From the NCBI RefSeq assembly GCF_001625305.1, contig NW_017803987.1:1534823-1598822 (forward strand): DNA of 64,000 bases. The letters are read 5' to 3'. Position 1 is the stretch's first letter. Each line of letters opens with the position of its first letter. Below, piece after piece: positions 1-11,550 of this stretch. The position numbers and the translations under genes were made by a program. The notes beneath the pieces are model-generated. The model did not search any database, was not told the DNA's origin, and saw only the letters and a list, made by a program, of their open reading frames with translations. Source of the DNA: Branchiostoma belcheri. Its lineage: Eukaryota; Chordata; Leptocardii; Amphioxiformes; Branchiostomatidae.

Positions 1-125
1 CAACAGAACAATGTGTTAAAGATTGCTAACGATTGTAATATTACTACCTTAAAAGTATGTATGCGTATCACTAAGCCTTTGCATGGCTGTCACATTAATT
101 CCAAATTTAAAAGCTGATAACCCAC

Positions 126-575
126 CGATTGTTTTATCTCTTTCGCAAGGGTCACAAACACAGCCGAAGATGGGTCATGCAGCTGAGCATCCATTTCCGG
201 AGTTAACTCGATGTCCACGAGTATCTTCACCCTTCCCCTGAAGGCGAAATCTTTCAGTTTCAAAGACGTGACCGTAGGTCGTGGATTTGTTGTACTTGGT
301 TGGTCGATCTTGATTCCCACCCCCAGCGCTATGATGAGGACCAGTACCAGAGTCAGACATAACGCTGTAACAGCAGTTTTACTCCTCATGCAGTTGTTAC
401 TGGCATACAGTGGTCTCCCTTCGCGGATAAAGTGTTCACCATCATGATGACCGGTATCCTGCATTTCTGACAGTTCCTGTAGCTCTATCCCTACAGTACC
501 GGCACCGGGGATAGGAGAGTACCGGTAGTCTCTGTGTTGTCGTTCTGGGTGATTCTGTAGTGAAACATTTTGCAT
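126..575 (-). CDS. First coding exon of a type II membrane protein with a SEA-domain half (partial gene)
   Basis: The ATG is at 573-575 on the minus strand. The exon encodes about 100 cytoplasmic and membrane residues: a polar N-terminus, then a hydrophobic signal anchor (around residues 67-88, rich in L, V, I, A). A Pro/Thr linker follows, then a stretch that reads like the first half of a SEA domain (FRGRVKILVDIELTP, then a helix ending LAKEIKQS). The likely donor is GTGGGT just below position 126, in phase 0. The neighbouring SEA-LDLa-protease gene (29503-39847) also splits its SEA domain in phase 0. The second SEA half and everything downstream lie beyond the left edge, so the final protein class cannot be told: a protease like its neighbours, or a mucin-like protein. 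The frame stays open to position 90 but loses SEA similarity there. The anchor is clear; the SEA call is moderate. Confidence 0.65.
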
Positions 576-2495
576 GCTTGTGATTTTTTATTGAGAAACA
601 TAGAAACGTACAGAACACAGTGATGGGCAACTTGCTAATCTTATCCACACCCCTGACAAAGAGGAGTACATACGATGGCAATTAATAATAACAAAAGAGC
701 AACAAGTAACAAAACAGCAAATGGGCAATATAGACGATAACATAGAAAAGATTATGATGTTTTAAAAAGAATACTACATAATTGGTTAATTGTGAATTCA
801 TGGTTTTATTGAATCATTTCGTTGTTCTGCATGATCTAAAGGACAAAATCGTCTCCTACACACATAAGCTGGGAGTCACTACGGGTTGACGTCAAATTTC
901 ACAAGATGGCGGCGAGTACGATTTGGCAGGCGATATCGAGAAGTTCAAACCACCATTAGAATTGTAAACTATCAAGAATTGATTGTTTCATGGGTATATT
1001 TTGTCCATCAAAGAATTTTAAAGTTTCCTTGTGATTGTACGTATTCCTTTTAAAAAAGAAATAAAACATGAAACATTAACATGAAAAGATTCTTACCATT
1101 TTGTTGGCTGCTGCGTGAAGTTTGGTACGTTGATAGAAGGTCTCTGTTCTTGACGAACAAGTTATACTTGTGAATGCCCCTTGCAAGATGGCGTCTAGTG
1201 ACGTGACCTTATACTACAGACGATACCACAGTAAAATGCACAGCAGAAATTGCCGCCTGCTACAGCATGAGAAACTGTACAGCAGTAACAGCACTTAATG
1301 ACAGCTACATAGGCCAGCTGTACTGCTTCAAAGAGCCAAAAAAGTCACTTCGTACGATGAAATGAGTCGCGGTTTCTCGGCCTATTTGTTTTTATTGTGA
1401 GTGAAACAGTATATTGGGCATTTTTTTCTCTACACCGACCGACGTGTCACAGGACACGCCGCGCTAACAAAGACAATAACGTTTCACTTACAAGGGCTGT
1501 CGGGGTCAGTATCAGTAAAACAGTTGGCGACTGTTGAGAGGCATAACAGCCCTCAAATGGTACAATGAAAATAAAGTGGCAGCAATTAAAACCTTATTTC
1601 TGCTAGACGGCGATTTTTGAGTGACCATTGCAAATTGAATTTTTAATTTTATAATTGGAATGTGATGCATGATATGATTTTACAGACAACAAGACAACAT
1701 TTGAAAAGTAAAAAGAAATCATTAAATTATAAGCTGATATGTTCCCCTTCTTCATACATCTAAGCTGTACAGATAAATTCATATTTCTAATGAGCTTAGA
1801 CAAACCTTTTATATTGAAACATGTTCGGTCGATATACATCTTCATTGGTAGTCCTTATAAAACGTTACATATGATGCTATAGATATGAAGCAAATGATGA
1901 CATAAACATTGCATATATAGCAAAATACATTTAATACGTTCTTGATACATCCTTTTTATATCAACGAGTTACAGTCATTGGAACACAGTGTCAATGTCAA
2001 TTGCAGAACGTAATGCACAACGAGTCACACACATAAAGCAGTTATCATTTGTTAAAGAAATACAACATACATATTCTGATAGCCCAAACAACATTATGAT
2101 GATGGGTGTTAACATATCAAGTTTGTTCACAGGCATTGCCGGTGTATTGCTTTTACTGTACATAGCACGTATATATACATTGTTTCTTGCAATAGCATCC
2201 GGGTAGTACTTTGGAATTAACTTACTATTCTAATTTTATTAGATAGTGCGGTCATGTACAAAATATCACTGATCATATTCATATTTTGTTTTGATTTTAT
2301 TTGATTTGTTGTTACTTTCAGCACCACCGCCGGCCCCCAACACACTATGTCATGTACCGAGGGCGCAATACCCTTGCAAAGGGTAAAGTATAATATACTG
2401 GGAATTTGATGTACATGTATTATTATTATCAACAGCACCACAAGTTTCGTCTCATGTTTATGTTCATGCACGTACAGGGACTGGTACAATACTTT
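576..2495. other. Intergenic region upstream of the left-edge gene
   Basis: I see no convincing coding exon. The short open frames lack domain similarity and good splice context. The stretch should hold the promoter and any 5' untranslated exon of the gene starting at 575. Two AAGATGGCG sequences (near 903 and 1187), one of them AAGATGGCGGC as in YY1 sites, lie here, but similar strings occur elsewhere in the window, so a regulatory role is only a guess. Confidence 0.4.
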
Positions 2496-2740
2496 ATGTG
2501 CATGAGTGCTCGCTTCGTAACGGGGAGGTCGTGAGTTCAAATCTCGGCCGGGTCATACCACCAAAGTCTTTAAAAATGGTACAGACTGCTTCCTCTGCTT
2601 AGCACTCACCATCTATGAGAAAGAGTATGGGAAGGTCAAACACACAGCACTACCAGCGGACTAGCCCCCTGCTGGACGTGGTGCTTGCACAACTGTGTGG
2701 CCCAAGGGCTACAGAAATGGAGATGGGCGCCACGACTATG
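2496..2740 (+). repeat. tRNA-derived SINE-like element, 5' incomplete
   Basis: A tRNA-like 3' half includes a B-box-like GAGTTCAAATCTC near 2532, followed by a non-tRNA body rich in unique sequence. No proper A box or pairable acceptor stem is visible, so it is a retroposed tRNA relative and not a tRNA gene. It lies just beyond the stop codon of the minus-strand LDLa membrane protein. Boundaries are approximate. Confidence 0.5.
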
Positions 2741-2830
2741 CTCTTCACAGAGTGGAACGGGACGACGTACAGAAGATACTACAGCTGCCACGTGAAGAGT
2801 CGTCATAGTTTCTTAGCTGTTTTCTCCTCT

Positions 2831-5786
2831 TTACGGTACTGAAGTAGTAACGTTACAGCCTTGTTCGTCTGATTTGTCGGCACAATCTTCCTTCCCGTCG
2901 ACGTCGCACCGAGAGCTTTGTGGTATACAAGTCCCGTCTAGACAGGTAAACTGATGAATCCCACAGGTCGACGCTAAAAAAGACACAAGAAAACAACCTG
3001 TTCAAGAAAATAGCATTTTCACAATGTATTTCTGACCTCTTCTTGCGTACAGACTATTATATACACTTTAATAAATACACTTTACTACAGGCCGTTGATA
3101 AAATGTATGATTGTACGAGGGATGATCAAAAAGTTCTCGGCCTCACCTAGAAAACGTCATGGCATTAAAATTTTTCTTACACTATTTTTTAATATAGTCC
3201 TCTCTAACTGCAATGCAATTAGTCCAGTGATGTTCCAGCTTTATTTTCCCATTGTGGAAGAAGGTTGCATTTGGACCCCCCAGATTGGCCTATACCGCAT
3301 AGATGACGTCATCTTTACCATTAAAACGTTGACTGCGTAAGTGGAAATTGAGTTTAGGAAACAGGTAGAAGTCCAAGGGTGCTAGGTCAGGTGTTTTGGA
3401 AGGGTGGGGTTAGACTGCAAACCCAAATTCGTTTGCTGCTGCCACTGACCCCTGTGCTGTGTGGACAGGTGCGTTGTTGGCAGGCCACCTCGGAGCTTTC
3501 CTCTCCTTTTCTCTTTAATCGTTGTCCTCAACTGTCGTAATTCTGTTGAATAGTACTCCCCATTGATGCTTTAACCCCTTCGCAGGTAGTCAATCATGAT
3601 TACTTCCTTACTGTCCCAGAAAACAGAGGCAAAAACCCTGTCAACGGACGAAACTCGCTAAAACTTCTTGGGGGGCCGGGGAAAATTCTTCCTCAATTGT
3701 TTGCTCTGCTGTTTTTATTCGGGGTGAAAGTGGTGAACCCAGCTCATCTTGGGTTACAAATGTTTTGAGGAAATTGCATGCATTGGACTGAATTCGTTCC
3801 TTGAAATGTCCCGCCTGTTTAACTTCTGATGTTCAGAAAACATTCGAGGCACCCACCATGCAGACAGTTTGTTCATCCCCAGGATGTTCGGCAAAATATT
3901 GTGAACTGGGTCATAACACAGGCCAAAGAACCTGCTACATGTTGGCCAGTCTCACATCTGTCATTCACTACCATGTGATGGGTGGCCTCAACTGGATTGT
4001 CCATGGTGCTGATTTGTGGCATCCTGACCTATGTTCATCTTTTGTGCTCTCCTTGTCGCGCTTATAGCTAGCAACCCACTTCTTTATATTTTAATAAGAA
4101 GGGTAGTCATCAACAAGTGTCTTGACCATGTCTTCATGGATTTCCTTAGGAGACATCCCTTTTTATCGATACACTTGATCACAGCACACGCTTCTGTTGC
4201 GGCCATTTTGTGATTTTGCCCTCACCCACCCCATTTTCACGTGCTAATTAATGAATATAAAAATTTGAATTTTTGTGTGCAGTGATGTAAGACGTCATAG
4301 TATACAGCTATATTAAAGAATAGGAGTTTGACCTTTATTTTCTAGGTGAGGCCGAGAACTTTTTGATCACCCCTCGTACACAATATCTTTGCATTTCCAA
4401 TATGACATGTGTACTATTTTTACTATATGTTACAATGAATGAGGTCTCAATAATATATGAATGTCCACGTTATATGTTTTGATAATTTTGAAAATATTAA
4501 GTGTTGGTCTTACCCGGGCAGTTCTTCTCGTCTTCCCCATCTGGAACACAATCATTGATACCGTTGCATCGCAGTTCCCGAGAGATACACTCTCCGGTAG
4601 AATTACATTCAAATAAGTTCTGGTCACTGCAAGACTTTGCCTGAGTTGTTGTTGTCGTAGGATCTGTGTCACTAGATGTTGTATTGCCTTGTGTTTGCTG
4701 AGAAGTTTCTGTAGATATACAAAAGTCCAGATGTAAGTTCCCTCCAGAAAAATGAAATATATCAGATTTTCAACAAACAAAACAAAAAACACAAAAAGGT
4801 TCACAAAATTTTAGAGGTACCTGCTTTTGAAGTACTTGTAGTGGGAGGATGTGACGTTTCGGACACCGGTTGTTGACTACTTCCGGGATTAATCGTATTG
4901 GATGTTGTTCGAGGGCTACTTGTAAATGTCGTTAGGATGGTAACATGGAGATGATCCATTGTACCATTCGATGTTGTATTGTTTGATGGAGGACATCCAA
5001 CTTATAAAAGAATGGGGAAAAAATCACAGTTTAACAATATTCGACCACCTTTAAACGTAGGAATGGCATGTTGCATTTCATCCAGTTGCAGAAAAAAATA
5101 CGATACCGGGCAAACGAGAGTAAAAATTTTACTATACCTGTAAGGCAAACTACTGGAACGGTCACAGCGATTACAATGAAGACCCCGACTGCTACAGAGA
5201 AAATTATCCGTCGGCGTGTGCACCGTGAGGTCCTTTCTTTCAACTGTGATTCAATATTTGTGATGTTCCCGGGTTCTTCTTTTGTCTTTGGAATCTTGCC
5301 GAGTTCGTGATTATCGTCGCAGGTCATTTTTTCCTCTGATACTGAGTAGGTAGGCAGAACTTGTGGTGCTGGATCCGGATGTACCTTGTTCAACTCAAGC
5401 TGTGGGGGATGAACATTGAAACTACTTAATCAAGACTACCTAATATATCTCTACAGGTACAATTAGTAGTTTGATGAATCATTACAATGTATCACTTGAT
5501 ATTAGATTTTAAAATCTATAAACAGTTATGGTTGGTTTTGTTGACTGCACCTCCAACAACACACGAAAACATAAAATGAAAATGATCACTGTCAACCCGA
5601 TATTTTCTAAAAAAAACACAGATACTTACAGACAAGTAGGGGATAGAGATATTAAAATCATGCTTTAAATAAACAAGTGCATTCCTCAACTTAGTGTAGA
5701 TGCATAGGCCGTTAGTTCCCCTTAATATAATTCCATGCCAATATGTTTGTTAAACAAATAATAATTCGACAAAGATAACTCACCAT
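2831..5786 (-). CDS. Type II transmembrane protein with Ser/Thr-rich stalk and two LDLa modules
   Basis: Exons (minus strand): 5784-5786 (ATG only), 5138-5399, 4821-5000, 4514-4708, 2831-2973. Joined they give 260 codons plus TAA with no frame break. An ATG at 5915 is in frame with this start, so the protein may be about 43 residues longer. Order: polar cytoplasmic part; Arg-rich flank followed by a hydrophobic anchor ([20 protein letters not shown]); a Ser/Thr/Pro-rich stalk; LDLa 1 with the CNGINDC...EDEKNC calcium signature; LDLa 2 with CDVDGKEDC...SDEQGC. LDLa modules bind calcium and protein ligands. No protease domain follows: the last exon reaches a stop 10 codons after the final LDLa cysteine, and the next gene with its own anchor begins at 575. 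It may be a protease-less relative of the neighbouring proteases. A weak donor (GTACCG) before the stop could allow further splicing, but I find no exon to receive it. Confidence 0.65.
3116..4376 (-). mobile_element. Degenerate mariner-type DNA transposon
   Basis: Inverted termini of about 40 bp match with one difference (start CGAGGGATGATCAAAAAG; end is its complement with GGTGATC). A TA dinucleotide flanks each side (3114-3115 and 4377-4378), the expected mariner target duplication. The minus strand carries broken transposase frames with recognisable mariner segments such as [14 protein letters not shown] and [15 protein letters not shown], plus VHHFHPE. Several stops and frameshifts show it is dead. 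It lies in the intron between the two LDLa exons of the host gene, in the same orientation. Confidence 0.9.
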
Positions 5787-5915
5787 GTCCTTTAGGCTCC
5801 TGCCTTGAAGGGTAAATTTAATATTTCTATCTGCTTCTGCGTACTGAAGATTACTGGAAGGTAATAACGCTTTATGAGAAGCTTTAGAATGCATTTTTAG
5901 TAAGGTGACAAACAT

Positions 5916-7818
5916 TTTGGTGAGGGTAAATTGTGGAGTAGTTCACACCGAAACATGGACAGTACTTGGTATTTCCTTGTGAGTTAAAAGGCAGCAGAAC
6001 ACAATATTTCCTGTAGAAATTTACATAGATAAAGACAAATAAATTAACAAACGTCAGCGCTTTAGTAGTCATAGTAGGGTACAAAATAAAGCAACATAAA
6101 ATGGAATAAGTTGAAATTCGGGGGAAAATCTATGAATTATATGTTAATGGCTTTAAAAAATCTCAGGCTTTGCCTTCTGCTGCCCTCCCTTCAAAGGACT
6201 TCCGCCCGCCAAGCGACAACTCACAGCATTATGTAGTAACAGTATCCAGGCGAAAATTCACGCGACCTGCGAATATAAATCGTAATCAAACTCAAATACT
6301 TTCAAAACTGAGTTATTCTACCATTCAGCACAGTTTCCACCTCGCTATTGTGCACAGAAAAATTTAAGTACTGTGACGCACTACTTTATACACGAACTGC
6401 TCATGATTAGAGGGTCGCGGAAGAATACTATGTTTTGCGACCTTTGAACACTAGTAAATAAATAGTGCAAATAGACAGAATTATGGTTTCAGCATTTTTA
6501 CTAACAATAAGGAATTATCAGCTAAAAGCAACACCTGCAATATGTGGATTCATCAAAAAACACTATTTTATTTATCATACGCCATATATGGCCGCTGCAG
6601 TGACTATGGGGAATCCCCTATTTAGGGATGTATGGGGATTTTCCATTAGTAATGGTCTGTCTAGAATTGGTGAACAAAGTGAACAAAGTTAACTTAATTG
6701 AACTTTCTCTCACATGAATGATCAGTAAGACGGCACATGTCTATACATTCGTGTAACTATTCAAGTTTGATATATAAGCAAATTCACTTCAACTGGAAGG
6801 CCAATGTAACGGTACCCAATTCATTGTTTGAGTATCGCCATGCTACTCTTACTTCCGGGTTCAAATCGCCGTGTTAAATGAATATATTTGGGGGTTTTAG
6901 AGCAATTAAACTATTAACAGACAATCTACAATCTCACCTAGTTACAATGGAAGTTGTCTTAAGTTGTTTTTACGTTTGATGATAATACTGACAAGGTAAT
7001 TTTGACCCGTCGACCTATCTGTCATTATAACGGTCCACATACGTGGATTTCTTCGACATGCAGTGTTTAAAACGTCGTCTTTTCAATCCTTTAAGATACC
7101 ATTCAAAAGTACTCGTAGTAGTAATCGAATCAGCAAAATGCCAACATGATTGTGCCAACATTGACAGGGAACATTATGATACAACGTTGGTTGTACGCAA
7201 CGTAGATATAGAAGCATATAGTGAGAAACAACGGTAGCAACAAAATGTCACGTACACTATACAAAATCACCTACCTGTTTGTAAACATACATTTTACAAA
7301 AATGAAGCAACACAGCGAACCTATCTGAAGAACAGTAGTTGCAAAAAATGCCGTCACAGTAGTCAGTCAGTACCGTACATGGCCATACAAAGTTGTTTAT
7401 CGACCTGCTAACTACAGTACCAACCTGCTAACTATGTGTACGAGAATATGGGCCTTAGAACGTACCGACACAGCAGGCTGGGTTCCCAGGCGTCAGGAAA
7501 CTTTGAACGCCACTTAAAATCGTTACGTGGTGTATTGTACAAGTCCTTGGCTATGATGTTAACTCTTGAACCTAAACCTCTTCGAGATACAACGTCGGGG
7601 ACGAAGACGAAGTCAAAAGTAGAAGACGGCAGGCAAGCACACGATTTGCTATGAGGTAAAAGTATAGAGTTCTATATAGTGAATGAATGACGTAACCGGG
7701 TATTTCCATTAGGTCACGTGAAGGGTTTTTCCGTGACCTCACCCAGTGTCGGATATTTATTGTTGACCCTGGGTTTTCCCTACACGAAATTTGGACTTCG
7801 GAATCATCATGCCACATG
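5916..7818. other. Intergenic stretch without recognised genes
   Basis: AT-rich sequence between the start of the LDLa membrane protein and a tandem repeat. Only short open frames without domain similarity are seen. It may contain the promoter and 5' untranslated exon of the gene ending at 2831. Confidence 0.4.
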
Positions 7819-8220
7819 AGAGACACGTTAGCACTTCAAAACAGGCACTTACCATCGCCATTAACGTTAACGTTATATTTGCCGCAGCCTTTGTCTGCAT
7901 GTATGTATGTATATGTGAGACACATGTACTGTTAGCACTTCAAAACAGGCAATTACCATCGCCATGAACGTTAACGTTATATTTGCCGCAGCCTTTGTCT
8001 GTATGTATGTATATGTGAGACACATGTACTGTTAGCACTTCAAAACAGGCACTTACCATCGCCATTAACGTTAACGTTATATTTGCCGCAGCCTTTGTCT
8101 GCATGTATGTATGTATATGTGAGACACATGTACTGTTAGCACTTCAAAACAGGCAATTACCATCGCCATGAACGTTAACGTTATATTTGCCGCAGCCTTT
8201 GCCTGTATGTATGTATATGT
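7819..8220. repeat. Four-copy tandem repeat, period about 100 bp
   Basis: Four nearly identical units, each with TTAGCACTTCAAAACAGGCA, the palindromic TTAACGTTAACGTTA and a TGTATG-rich end. Units start near 7819, 7915, 8015 and 8119. Copies alternate between small variants (CATTAACG and CATGAACG; one or two TATG steps), suggesting duplication of a two-unit block. Confidence 0.85.
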
Positions 8221-8384
8221 GTATGTATCTGGTTTAGCACGATAACTCGAGAAATTTTTGAAGGATTGTCATGAAACTTGGTAGGTGGGTAGGTCTTGAT
8301 GAGACCTGGAAATGATTAGATTTTGGGCCTCCAAGCAGTGATCACTGGGCTGGTGATTGAGTAATGTAGCTCAGAAAGTTAATT
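8221..8384 (+). repeat. Fragment of a dispersed repeat (GAAACTTGGTAGGTGGGTAGG family)
   Basis: The text around 8270-8330 (ATGAAACTTGGTAGGTGGGT, TCTTGATGAGACCTGG, ATGATTAG) recurs at 54850-54920 on the same strand and on the opposite strand at 13240-13320. A more distant relative lies at 62440-62580. This is an interspersed family of unknown class. Confidence 0.7.
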
Positions 8385-8395
8385 GAATAGTTTCA

Positions 8396-10432
8396 CTCAC
8401 TCTCGTCCCGTGACCTCAGAGGTCGTAGGGGCATCACGACATCCAGCAGTGATCCAGGCCCATCCTGTCCTGTCCTCGGCCTCCCTGATCAGTTGTGCTG
8501 TGCTCAGGCCAGTCCACTTCTTGATGTTGTCTAGCCAGGTCTTCTTGGCCTTCCCGCTTCCTTCCTCCAGCTACAGTGCCTTGCAAGATGGTCTTCGCCA
8601 GCGTGTTGTGTCGGCAAACGTGCCCGAACCACATCAGCTTCCGCTGCTTGACAGTTGACAGGAGGGATTGTTGTTTGCCGCAGACTTCCTCTACTTCCTG
8701 TCGCACCGACTCGTTGGTCCTCCGTTGCAAGTAGGAGATGCCAAGTATCCTCCGTAAGCACTTCATCTCGAAGGCTTCTATACGGCGCTCTGCTTCTGCT
8801 GTTGTGGTCCAGCTTTCACAGCCGTAGAGGAAGATGGATGCAACAAGTGACTTGTAGAGGTTTATCTTGACTGGCAGGCTGATGTTCTTACTCTGCAGGA
8901 TGGGGCTTAGTTTAGCAAGTGCTGCTGTTGCTTGTGCAATTCTTGCTCTGATTTCCTGTGTGGATGTACCCTCCCTGTTCAGGATCGAGCCGAGGTATTT
9001 GAAGGAGTCCACATCTTCAAGGACTTCGCCGCCCATAGACACCGTAGTTCTTGCATCTGGTGTTGGGCCATTGATCATGCCTTTGCTCTTAGATGTGCTG
9101 ACTTCCATACCATAGGCGGTACTCCTGCTTTCCACTCGAGTTGATAGATCTTGGTGTTCGTCTTCAGAGCCCGCCATCAAGTCTATGTCGTCAGCAAAAC
9201 GCAAGTTAGAAAGTTGTCTTCCCCCTATGGAGATGGATGATTCAAAGTCAGTCAGAGCTTCTTGCATAATGTTTTCTAGGAACACATTGAAGAGAGCTGG
9301 GGAGAGGAGGCACCCTTGACGGACTCCAACTGTAGTTCTGAAGAAATCACCGAGTTGGTTGTTGTGGAGAACCGCACTGGTTGCATTGTCGTAAAGTGAC
9401 TTGATGATAGCCACCAGAGACTCGTCTATGTTGTAGTCTCTCATAACTTTCCAGAGGCCCTCGTGCCACACCCGGTCGAACGCTTTCTTGAAGTCTATAA
9501 AGTTGTGCCGTATCTCCCTTTGGTGGTCCAGATGTTTCTCCACCAGCATCCTGATGTTGAAGATTTGCTCCAATGTGCTCCTTCCAGCCCTGAAGCCTGC
9601 CTGTTCTTCAGTGAGTATCTCCTCTACTTTGGGCTTGAGTCTGTTGAGGATGACACGTAGCATGACCTTACTCAGGTGGCTGATTAAGCTAATGGCACGA
9701 TAGTTCTGACAGAGTCGTGGGTTGCCTTTCTTGGGTAGTGGAATGATTAAAGATTGTGTCCATTCCCTTGGCCATTCTTTCTTCTCCAAGATCTTTTGGC
9801 AAAGTGTGGTTAACACCTTTACCATAGCCGGTCCACCATACTTGATGAGCTCACCAGGGATGTTGTCGACTCCTGGTGCTTTCCCTGCTTTTAAGGTGCG
9901 GATGGCTTCCTCAACCTCCTCTGGTAAGACTTGGGCTTCTTCTTCCTCATCAACCTGTCTGGGCATGTTGTTCTGTAAGATGGATACGTCTGGGTTCAGT
10001 TTGTAGTTGTAAAGTTCCTGGCAGTATTCTGTCCATCTGGTCAGGATGGCACTGTCTTCTGTTAATAGCTGGCCGTTCTTATCCTCGATGACAGATGTCT
10101 TCTGCTGTGGAGGATTTGTTATTGTTCTTAGTGTGGCATATGCTATTTTGCTGTCACCTCTGGCTATTCCCCCCTGGATGATATCGCACTGGTCTGAAAT
10201 CCATCTTTCCTTCGCTTTCTTCATTTCAGATCTGATGGTGATGTTAACTGTGCGGTATTGGTCTATGGCCTCTGGTTTAGACTTCTTTGTTTTCTTCAGT
10301 TCTCGTCTTTTATCACAGAGGTTTAGAATGTTATCAGTGATCCAGGGCTTCTTCTTCTTCCTCGGCTTCCCAAGCACCTTCCCGGCAGTTTCATGCATTG
10401 CTTCCTTTATGTCTTCAGTGAGGGCATTGATA
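8396..10432 (-). mobile_element. 5'-truncated RTE-like non-LTR retrotransposon
   Basis: The insertion is bounded by an 11-bp direct repeat, GAATAGTTTCA, at 8385-8395 and 10433-10443, the target-site duplication. It keeps the 3' part of the element: the pre-RT linker, the whole reverse transcriptase and the C-terminal region. The endonuclease half is missing, as is typical of incomplete reverse transcription. There is no poly(A) tail; the 3' end is a short GAGTGAGTGA-like run, which fits the RTE clade better than L1. It disrupts no recognised gene. Confidence 0.88.
8397..10430 (-). pseudogene. Reverse transcriptase ORF of the non-LTR element (frameshifted near the end)
   Basis: A long frame (stop at 8434) encodes reverse transcriptase motifs in order: a pre-RT region ending KPWITDNIL; LIIPLPKKGNP and YRAISLI; FIDFKKAFDRVWH; GVRQGCLLSPALFNVFLE; the catalytic FADDIDLM; and a C-terminal CESWTTTAEAERRIEAFEMK segment common to RTE proteins. 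Near 8555 one base is missing or extra. In the next frame the conserved ending continues (TWLDNIKKWTGLSTAQLI, then TTSEVTGRE) to a TGA at 8397-8399. The copy is otherwise open for about 650 codons, so it inserted recently. Without an endonuclease or start region it is presumed inactive. Confidence 0.88.
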
Positions 10433-10443
10433 GAATAGTTTCA

Positions 10444-11133
10444 ACGATGTGAAAATCCGTTGTTTTTCTTTGTTTTGTGAAAATGGCTGGCAAAAGTTTT
10501 CACAATCATACAAACATCAAGATCATGCAAAGTTACAGCGTTTGTTATGATTATATTTTGGAAATAACTTAAGATAATAGAAGCAACTTAATATCCTTAG
10601 GTGTAGAAAGATGATCATTAGACACATACTCAAATAGTAGAAGGACGAGTTACGGTACTGACATGATTACATCGACGCAACTGAATATAATAATTACTTT
10701 ATTGCGCAACAGTTGTACATGGTACAAAAAGTATGGCATCTACTAAGTTAACTTAAGTAAGTACATATCAATTACATTTCCATAAGGCTAATCTAACTAA
10801 TACAGAAGTGGGTGGCTAATATGAGATATCAACTTACACAATATTTGGAGGAGTTTCTAATGTCCATACAGTCTTTAATTCATATCCCTATGTATAGCAT
10901 GTAAGGGTTGTCACAAGTCAATATGTATTTAAATTTGCTTTTCATCGTAGCAAATGCTGGAAAGGAATCTGGCAGTCGAGTGTATAGTGTATTGCGTATA
11001 TCAATATATTCAGGACAAAAATATATTGTGATAGATTTCAAAATCATATTCGGAGTAACTGTCCTTTTGTGGGAGTCTGATAGTATGCCTAGAAAATAAC
11101 AGACCTCCGAAAATAATTTCATCAGGGTTTTTT
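10444..11133. other. Intergenic, nothing recognised
   Basis: AT-rich sequence between the retrotransposon and a SINE. No exon, RNA gene or clear repeat was recognised. Confidence 0.4.
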
Positions 11134-11382
11134 TTATTTATTCCAACATGTAATCACCAGACGTGGTGACGACACACTCAAGTTTTTTCAACTTATATTA
11201 ATGCCGCCACCAACACAGAGACAAATACATGACAGGACAATACTCATTTACACCTGAGCTAAGTGAGGAAAGTCGTGTAAAGTGCCTTTCCCAAGGGCAC
11301 AAGATCGGTGGCATGTCAGGACTCGAACCCGGGACTCTCAGTTCCGAGTCGCGCACTCTGCCACTACGCCACACGACCCCAC
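11134..11382 (-). repeat. tRNA-derived SINE, copy 1
   Basis: On the minus strand the head is tRNA-like: A box TGGCGTAGTGG (11361-11371) and B box GGTTCGAGTCC (11319-11329). The ends do not pair as an acceptor stem. The body (AACTTATATTAATGCCGCC and neighbouring text) recurs at 29010-29228 in the same orientation, so this is a SINE family and not a tRNA gene. Confidence 0.8.
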
Positions 11383-11550
11383 TTTCATCAGGTTGGTAGA
11401 ACATACTTTAGGTTAGGATCTTCTTATACACAACCAAGTATTCTTCCTACCTTGCTTATGTTTCCAAGCCCTGAGGAAGATGTGATATAGTCATCGAAAT
11501 GTAAGAAGGGTAGAAAAATACCTGATTGTCTATAAGGAAATCCCAATATC

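Noticed and set aside
903..913. YY1-type AAGATGGCGGC as promoter of the left-edge gene
   Set aside because: Matching AAGATGGCG strings recur at 1187, 20429 and 43863 in unrelated contexts, so I do not claim a promoter here.
2217..2540. 107-codon minus-strand frame as a downstream exon of the LDLa gene
   Set aside because: Residues show no LDLa or trypsin pattern, and part of it is antisense to a SINE.
3801..4067. 88-codon plus-strand frame with several cysteines
   Set aside because: It lies antisense to mariner transposase remnants and has no domain pattern of its own.
8383..10438. Several plus-strand open frames of 65-130 codons
   Set aside because: They are antisense shadows of the reverse transcriptase frame on the minus strand.
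11297..11383. Possible functional tRNA gene (also 29150-29228 and 2510-2560)
   Set aside because: A and B boxes are present, but acceptor stems do not pair and each copy is part of a longer repeated body, so they are SINEs.
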